DNA of 7,656 bases from Planctomycetes bacterium UBA1146 (GTDB lineage Bacteria; Planctomycetota; UBA8108; UBA1146): positions 26,994-34,649 of the forward strand of contig DCAA01000015.1 in the NCBI GenBank assembly GCA_002311345.1, written 5' to 3'. The notes under the pieces were generated by a model. The model was not told the origin of the DNA and did no database searches. It was given only the letters and a program-made list of their open reading frames with translations. The position numbers and the translations under genes were made by a program. Shown here piece by piece: positions 5,392 to 7,656 of this stretch (positions are counted from its first letter, which is position 1; each line of letters starts with the position of its first letter).

Positions 5392-6824
5392 CCTTGCGTC
5401 TCTGGAATTCGCTCGACAAAAAACTCGTTGACCTGGATCCAGTGATTCCGGGAGAGGTCCGCATGTACAACTGTGGACCTACCGTCTATAGCGATCCTCA
5501 CATCGGCAACTTCCGTTCCTTCCTGATGGGAGATCTGCTGCGCAGGGTCATCGATCAAAGAGGCTTCAAGACCACGCATGTGGTGAACATCACCGATGTC
5601 GGACACCTCACTACCGATGACGTGGCGGATGCCAGTGGCGAAGACAAACTGGAAAAGGAGGCCAGAGAGCAGGGCATCGACCCGTTCGAGATCGCCAGGA
5701 AATACGAAGAGGTGTTTCACACCAATGCCCGGCAGTTGAATTTTCGTCTGGCACACGAATACCCTCGAGCGACTGACCACATCCCCGAGATGATCGAGAT
5801 GATCGAGAAACTGATCGAACGCGGCCATGCCTACGAGGTGGAAGGTGTCGGCGTATATTTTCGGGTCCATTCGTTCGAGAAATATGGCTGCCTCTCTGGC
5901 AACACGCTGGAGAACCTCGAATCGGGGTCGAGAATTGCTGTCGATGATCGCAAGGAATCTCCTCATGACTTCGCGCTGTGGAAGATCGATGAAAAGCACC
6001 TGATGCAATGGGACAGTCCCTGGGGGCGGGGCTTTCCTGGCTGGCACATCGAGTGTTCTGCGATGAGTTACAAGTACCTCGGCGGTACTTTCGATATTCA
6101 CACCGGAGGAGAAGACAATGTCTTTCCTCATCACGAGTGTGAGATCGCTCAGTCGGTGGGGGCGGGTGTAGGTGAGTTTGCCCGTATCTGGATGCACGCA
6201 AGACATCTACTGGTGGATGGTCGGAAGATGGCCAAGAGCGAGGGCACCTTCTTCACCATCAAAGATCTCATCGAACGCGGCTTCCAGGGTTACGAGATTC
6301 GTTACAGTCTCATTTCCAATCACTATCGCCAACCAATGAACTTCACGCTGGAGGGATTGGAAGGAGAGGCGAAGGCGGTCAGCCGCCTTCGGGTTTTGCG
6401 TGAGAAACTGGAGACGGTAGCGGATGAAGATTTCGGCAGGGATCAGGAACTTCTCGAGTCGCTAGATTCAACCCGGCAAGCCTTCGACGCGTGTATCGAT
6501 GATGATCTCAACCTCTCGGGAGCGCTCGGAGTTTTGCACGAACGAACTCGTCTACTCGGCCGCGAACTCCCTCGCGGTGTTGCCGCTGGCGATGCTCTCG
6601 AGTTCCTGAGGCACTGCGATGAAATTCTCGGGGTGCTGTTTGTCGAGGAGGTCGTTGCAGAAGACACGCTCTCTGGTGAACAACAGAGTTGGATCGATCA
6701 GCGTGAGGCAGCGCGGGAAAACCGTGAATGGGATCTGGCGGATTCACTCAGGGATCAACTCAAGGAGGCGGGGATCCTTGTCGAGGATGGCCCGGATGGG
6801 CCCACCTGGACCAGAATTCGATAA
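5388..6824 (+). CDS. cysS: Cysteinyl-tRNA synthetase
   Basis: CysRS charges tRNA-Cys with cysteine in the cytosol. The 478-residue product is a complete class I enzyme: MYNCGPTVYSDPHIGNFRSF carries the HIGH-type motif HIGN (38-41) and the first zinc ligand C29. WHIECSAM gives C223, and FPHHECEIAQ gives H248 and E252, completing the zinc site. DGRKMAKSEGTFFT holds the KMSKS loop as KMAKS (280-284). The helical anticodon-binding domain follows, with a C-terminal part (SWIDQREAARENREWDLADSLRDQL) typical of CysRS. The common SKSxGN after the loop is replaced by AKSEGT; lysines and Ser are kept, so activity is expected. ATG 5388 overlaps the ispF stop and has AAGGAGG (5377-5383) 4 bases upstream. 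A 9-bp AT-rich hairpin spans its stop codon. Next downstream is the tRNA cluster; no rlmB-type methyltransferase gene intervenes. Confidence 0.97.
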   Translation: MTLRLWNSLDKKLVDLDPVIPGEVRMYNCGPTVYSDPHIGNFRSFLMGDLLRRVIDQRGFKTTHVVNITDVGHLTTDDVADASGEDKLEKEAREQGIDPFEIARKYEEVFHTNARQLNFRLAHEYPRATDHIPEMIEMIEKLIERGHAYEVEGVGVYFRVHSFEKYGCLSGNTLENLESGSRIAVDDRKESPHDFALWKIDEKHLMQWDSPWGRGFPGWHIECSAMSYKYLGGTFDIHTGGEDNVFPHHECEIAQSVGAGVGEFARIWMHARHLLVDGRKMAKSEGTFFTIKDLIERGFQGYEIRYSLISNHYRQPMNFTLEGLEGEAKAVSRLRVLREKLETVADEDFGRDQELLESLDSTRQAFDACIDDDLNLSGALGVLHERTRLLGRELPRGVAAGDALEFLRHCDEILGVLFVEEVVAEDTLSGEQQSWIDQREAARENREWDLADSLRDQLKEAGILVEDGPDGPTWTRIR

Positions 6825-6832
6825 ATTCTGGT
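6810..6832 (+). other. Hairpin spanning the cysS stop codon
   Basis: ACCAGAATT (6810-6818) and AATTCTGGT (6824-6832) make a perfect 9-bp stem with a CGATA loop. The TAA stop (6822-6824) lies at the loop and the base of the right arm. The bases after it (AAATCAGG) contain no T-run, so it is at best a weak terminator. Protection of the mRNA 3' end or a Rho-assisted stop are alternatives. Confidence 0.5.
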
Positions 6833-6883
6833 AAATCAGGGCGGGCCGTTCTCGTCACTGACAGGGGCAACTGTCGGGGAGAC

Positions 6884-6912
6884 TTGCAGCATCTCGGCGA
6901 GATCGCTATCCT
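6884..6912 (+). promoter_or_regulatory. Candidate sigma-70-type promoter for the tRNA cluster
   Basis: TTGCAG (6884-6889, 4/6 match to TTGACA) and TATCCT (6907-6912, 4/6 match to TATAAT) are separated by exactly 17 bases, 22 bases before tRNA-Thr(UGU). The sequence after the -10 (CCCGGCC) is GC-rich, like the discriminators of stable-RNA promoters under stringent control. The spacer contains the perfect palindrome ATCTCG-G-CGAGAT (6891-6903). Position and spacing support the call; strength and regulation are inferred. Confidence 0.55.
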
Positions 6913-6934
6913 CCCGGCCTTGCTCCCTGTCTGT

Positions 6935-7006
6935 GCTAGCGTAGCTCAGCGGTAGAGCTCCCGCCTTGTAAGCGGGTGGTCGTGGGTTCGATTCCCACCG
7001 CTAGCT
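6935..7006 (+). tRNA. tRNA-Thr(UGU)
   Basis: The 72-base cloverleaf is fully paired: acceptor GCTAGCG with CGCTAGC, D-stem GCTC/GAGC, anticodon stem CCCGC/GCGGG and T-stem GTGGG/CCCAC with loop TTCGATT. The anticodon loop CTTGTAA gives TGT, which reads ACA and related Thr codons. G1-C72 and C2-G71 fit threonine identity; the discriminator is T. CCA is not encoded. It corresponds in position to E. coli thrU. Confidence 0.97.
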
Positions 7007-7066
7007 TTTGTAAAATTACGCATGGTAAGGGTTTGTGACATCCCTTTGGGGAAGAGGATCAGCATA

Positions 7067-7081
7067 CACCAGCTTCTGGTG
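7067..7081 (+). other. Small hairpin abutting the 5' end of tRNA-Tyr
   Basis: CACCAG (7067-7072) and CTGGTG (7076-7081) form a perfect 6-bp stem with a CTT loop. The last base is G1 of tRNA-Tyr. In the tRNA precursor it would stack next to the acceptor stem, at the RNase P cut site. It may help or hinder 5' processing; alternatively it is chance. Confidence 0.35.
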
Positions 7082-7161
7082 GGGGTGTGCCCGAGTGGTT
7101 AAAGGGGCCTGGCTGTAAACCAGGCGCGTAAGCTACGTAGGTTCGAATCCTACCGCCCCCA
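7081..7161 (+). tRNA. tRNA-Tyr(GUA)
   Basis: A class II cloverleaf of 81 bases. The acceptor GGGGGTG pairs with CGCCCCC (one G-T pair), followed by D-stem CCC/GGG and anticodon stem CCTGG/CCAGG. The loop CTGTAAA has anticodon GTA. A 12-base variable arm carries a GTA/TAC mini-stem, and the T-stem is GTAGG/CCTAC. A long variable arm with GTA anticodon and A73 is specific for bacterial tRNA-Tyr. CCA is not encoded. It matches E. coli tyrU in order. Confidence 0.97.
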
Positions 7162-7272
7162 TTACTCTTCCTTGAGAGAAGAACCCCAATTCGCTTGAAA
7201 GGTGTGCCCTAAGGCTGTTTCCTATCGGACTATCCGACTCCGGCAGCCTTCCCTGGTTTTCCCGGGAGCGGG

Positions 7273-7323
7273 GCCGGTTCGGTCGGACGGATTGATCTCC
7301 GAAGTGGGGCCGGCGCATTTTTT
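7273..7323 (+). terminator. Imperfect intrinsic terminator candidate after tRNA-Tyr
   Basis: GCCGG-TTCGG (7273-7282) can pair with CCGAA (7299-7303) and CCGGC (7310-7314), leaving a 16-base loop and a 6-base GTGGGG bulge on the 3' side. Three bases later is a run of six T (7318-7323). A GC-rich stem plus T-run suggests termination of the tRNA-Thr-Tyr transcript. The bulge and the gap before the T-run lower confidence. Confidence 0.4.
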
Positions 7324-7445
7324 CGCAGAAGTTACACAGCAAAAGAATGCACTGAATTCAACGGGGAAGATCGTGGTTTGAAATCGATCACGATGATGGA
7401 TCGTCAATGATGTCGTGTTCGAGTTTTGTTAGTGGTCACGAACCA

Positions 7446-7469
7446 GATTCGAGTCTTCAGACTTGAATC
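7446..7469 (+). repeat. 24-base near-perfect palindrome upstream of tRNA-Gly
   Basis: GATTCGAGTCT (7446-7456) and AGACTTGAATC (7459-7469) are inverted copies separated by TC, with only one G-T mismatch. CAC (7437-7439) and GTG (7470-7472) could extend it across a bulge. No T-run follows, arguing against a terminator. It could be a dimeric regulator's operator for tRNA-Gly and downstream genes, or an RNA hairpin guiding precursor processing. Confidence 0.5.
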
Positions 7470-7498
7470 GTGGGGGGGCCGCGTGGTGCGCGTGAATC

Positions 7499-7572
7499 GC
7501 GGGTGTAGCTTAGTGGTAAAGCACCAGCCTTCCAAGCTGGCTATGTGGGTTCGATTCCCATCACCCGCTCCA
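7499..7572 (+). tRNA. tRNA-Gly(UCC)
   Basis: The cloverleaf is complete: acceptor GCGGGTG/CACCCGC, D-stem GCTT/AAGC, anticodon stem CCAGC/GCTGG, loop CTTCCAA with anticodon TCC, and T-stem GTGGG/CCCAT with one G-T pair and loop TTCGATT. T73 and C35-C36 fit glycine identity. Unlike the two preceding tRNA genes, CCA (7570-7572) is encoded. It matches E. coli glyT in order. Confidence 0.96.
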
Positions 7573-7616
7573 GGAATCTACGCGGCACAGGACGTGTCGT
7601 CGCAGAGAGAGACAGG

Positions 7617-7656
7617 GCTGCTGTAGCTCAGTCGGTAGAGCGCGTCCTTGGTAAGG
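7617..7656 (+). tRNA. tRNA-Thr(GGU), 5' half, cut by the window edge
   Basis: Forty bases are present: 5' acceptor strand GCTGCTG, D-arm GCTC-AGTCGGTA-GAGC, anticodon 5' stem CGTCC and loop TTGGTAA with anticodon GGT, then the first two bases (GG) of the 3' anticodon stem. G1 and C2 fit threonine identity. The rest lies outside the window. It matches E. coli thrT, which directly precedes tufB. Confidence 0.93.

Larger units (their letters stand above)
7162..7498 (+). other. Long structured non-coding spacer inside the tRNA cluster
   Basis: These 337 bases separate tRNA-Tyr from tRNA-Gly and hold no credible protein gene. From left to right they contain a nested inverted repeat, AAGGCTG (7211-7217) with CAGCCTT (7244-7250), enclosing TCGGA-CTA-TCCGA (7225-7237). 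Next comes a terminator-like hairpin with a six-T run (7273-7323), and then an A/T-richer stretch (7324-7445) with a 6-bp dyad ATCGTG/CACGAT near 7370-7394. Last is a 24-base near-palindrome (7446-7469) and a G-run before tRNA-Gly. In typical bacterial tRNA operons such gaps are a few to tens of bases. The simplest reading is the end of one transcript and the start of another, but no promoter with a good match was found in the right half. Confidence 0.6.

Noticed and set aside
7133..7342. Minus-strand 69-codon frame ending in MGAVGFEPT
   Set aside because: The GFEPT ending is the well-known false translation of the complementary strand of a tRNA gene; it overlaps tRNA-Tyr.
1..7656. CRISPR array, insertion sequence, prophage or defence system
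   Set aside because: No regularly spaced repeats, transposase, integrase or defence-type domains were seen; every gene except the barrel and LysM proteins fits a standard housekeeping family.

Overview
The window reads as an ordinary chromosomal segment of a diderm (Gram-negative-type) bacterium of moderately high G+C. The evidence is a lipoprotein with a lipobox, an outer-membrane beta-barrel protein ending in Phe, two enzymes of the MEP (non-mevalonate) isoprenoid pathway, and bacterial tRNAs. The lineage cannot be fixed from the sequence alone. No phage, transposon, CRISPR array or toxin-antitoxin module is visible.

Layout. Positions 1-723 (minus) hold the N-terminal 241 residues of a metal-dependent amidohydrolase that runs off the left edge. 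Divergent from it is a tightly packed unit: a LysM-like lipoprotein (829-1185), a dGTP triphosphohydrolase-like HD protein (1182-2399) and ispD (2396-3076). These are joined by 4-base ATGA and GTGA overlaps, so they are probably translationally coupled. A 230-base leader with two small hairpins precedes a 463-residue secreted beta-barrel protein (3307-4698), which is closed by a strong intrinsic terminator (4719-4758). Next come ispF (4849-5391) and cysS (5388-6824), again with an ATGA overlap.

The right end is a tRNA cluster: tRNA-Thr(UGU), tRNA-Tyr(GUA), a 337-base structured spacer, tRNA-Gly(UCC) and the 5' half of tRNA-Thr(GGU). This is the tRNA order of the E. coli thrU-tyrU-glyT-thrT-tufB operon, so an EF-Tu gene probably lies just beyond the window. 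A candidate promoter with a GC-rich discriminator precedes the first tRNA.

How the genes fit together. IspD and IspF catalyse two steps of isoprenoid precursor synthesis. CysS and the tRNAs, with the predicted tuf, serve translation. Dgt adjusts dNTP pools. An ispD-ispF-cysS neighbourhood near translation genes is a known bacterial arrangement. What is peculiar here is the outer-membrane protein gene, with its own leader and terminator, between ispD and ispF, and the long structured spacer that splits the tRNA cluster. I found no convincing new multi-gene system. The points most worth a second look are the structured tRNA spacer, the barrel protein's leader and internal repeat, small hairpins that overlap two ribosome-binding sites, and a roughly threefold excess of GATC.
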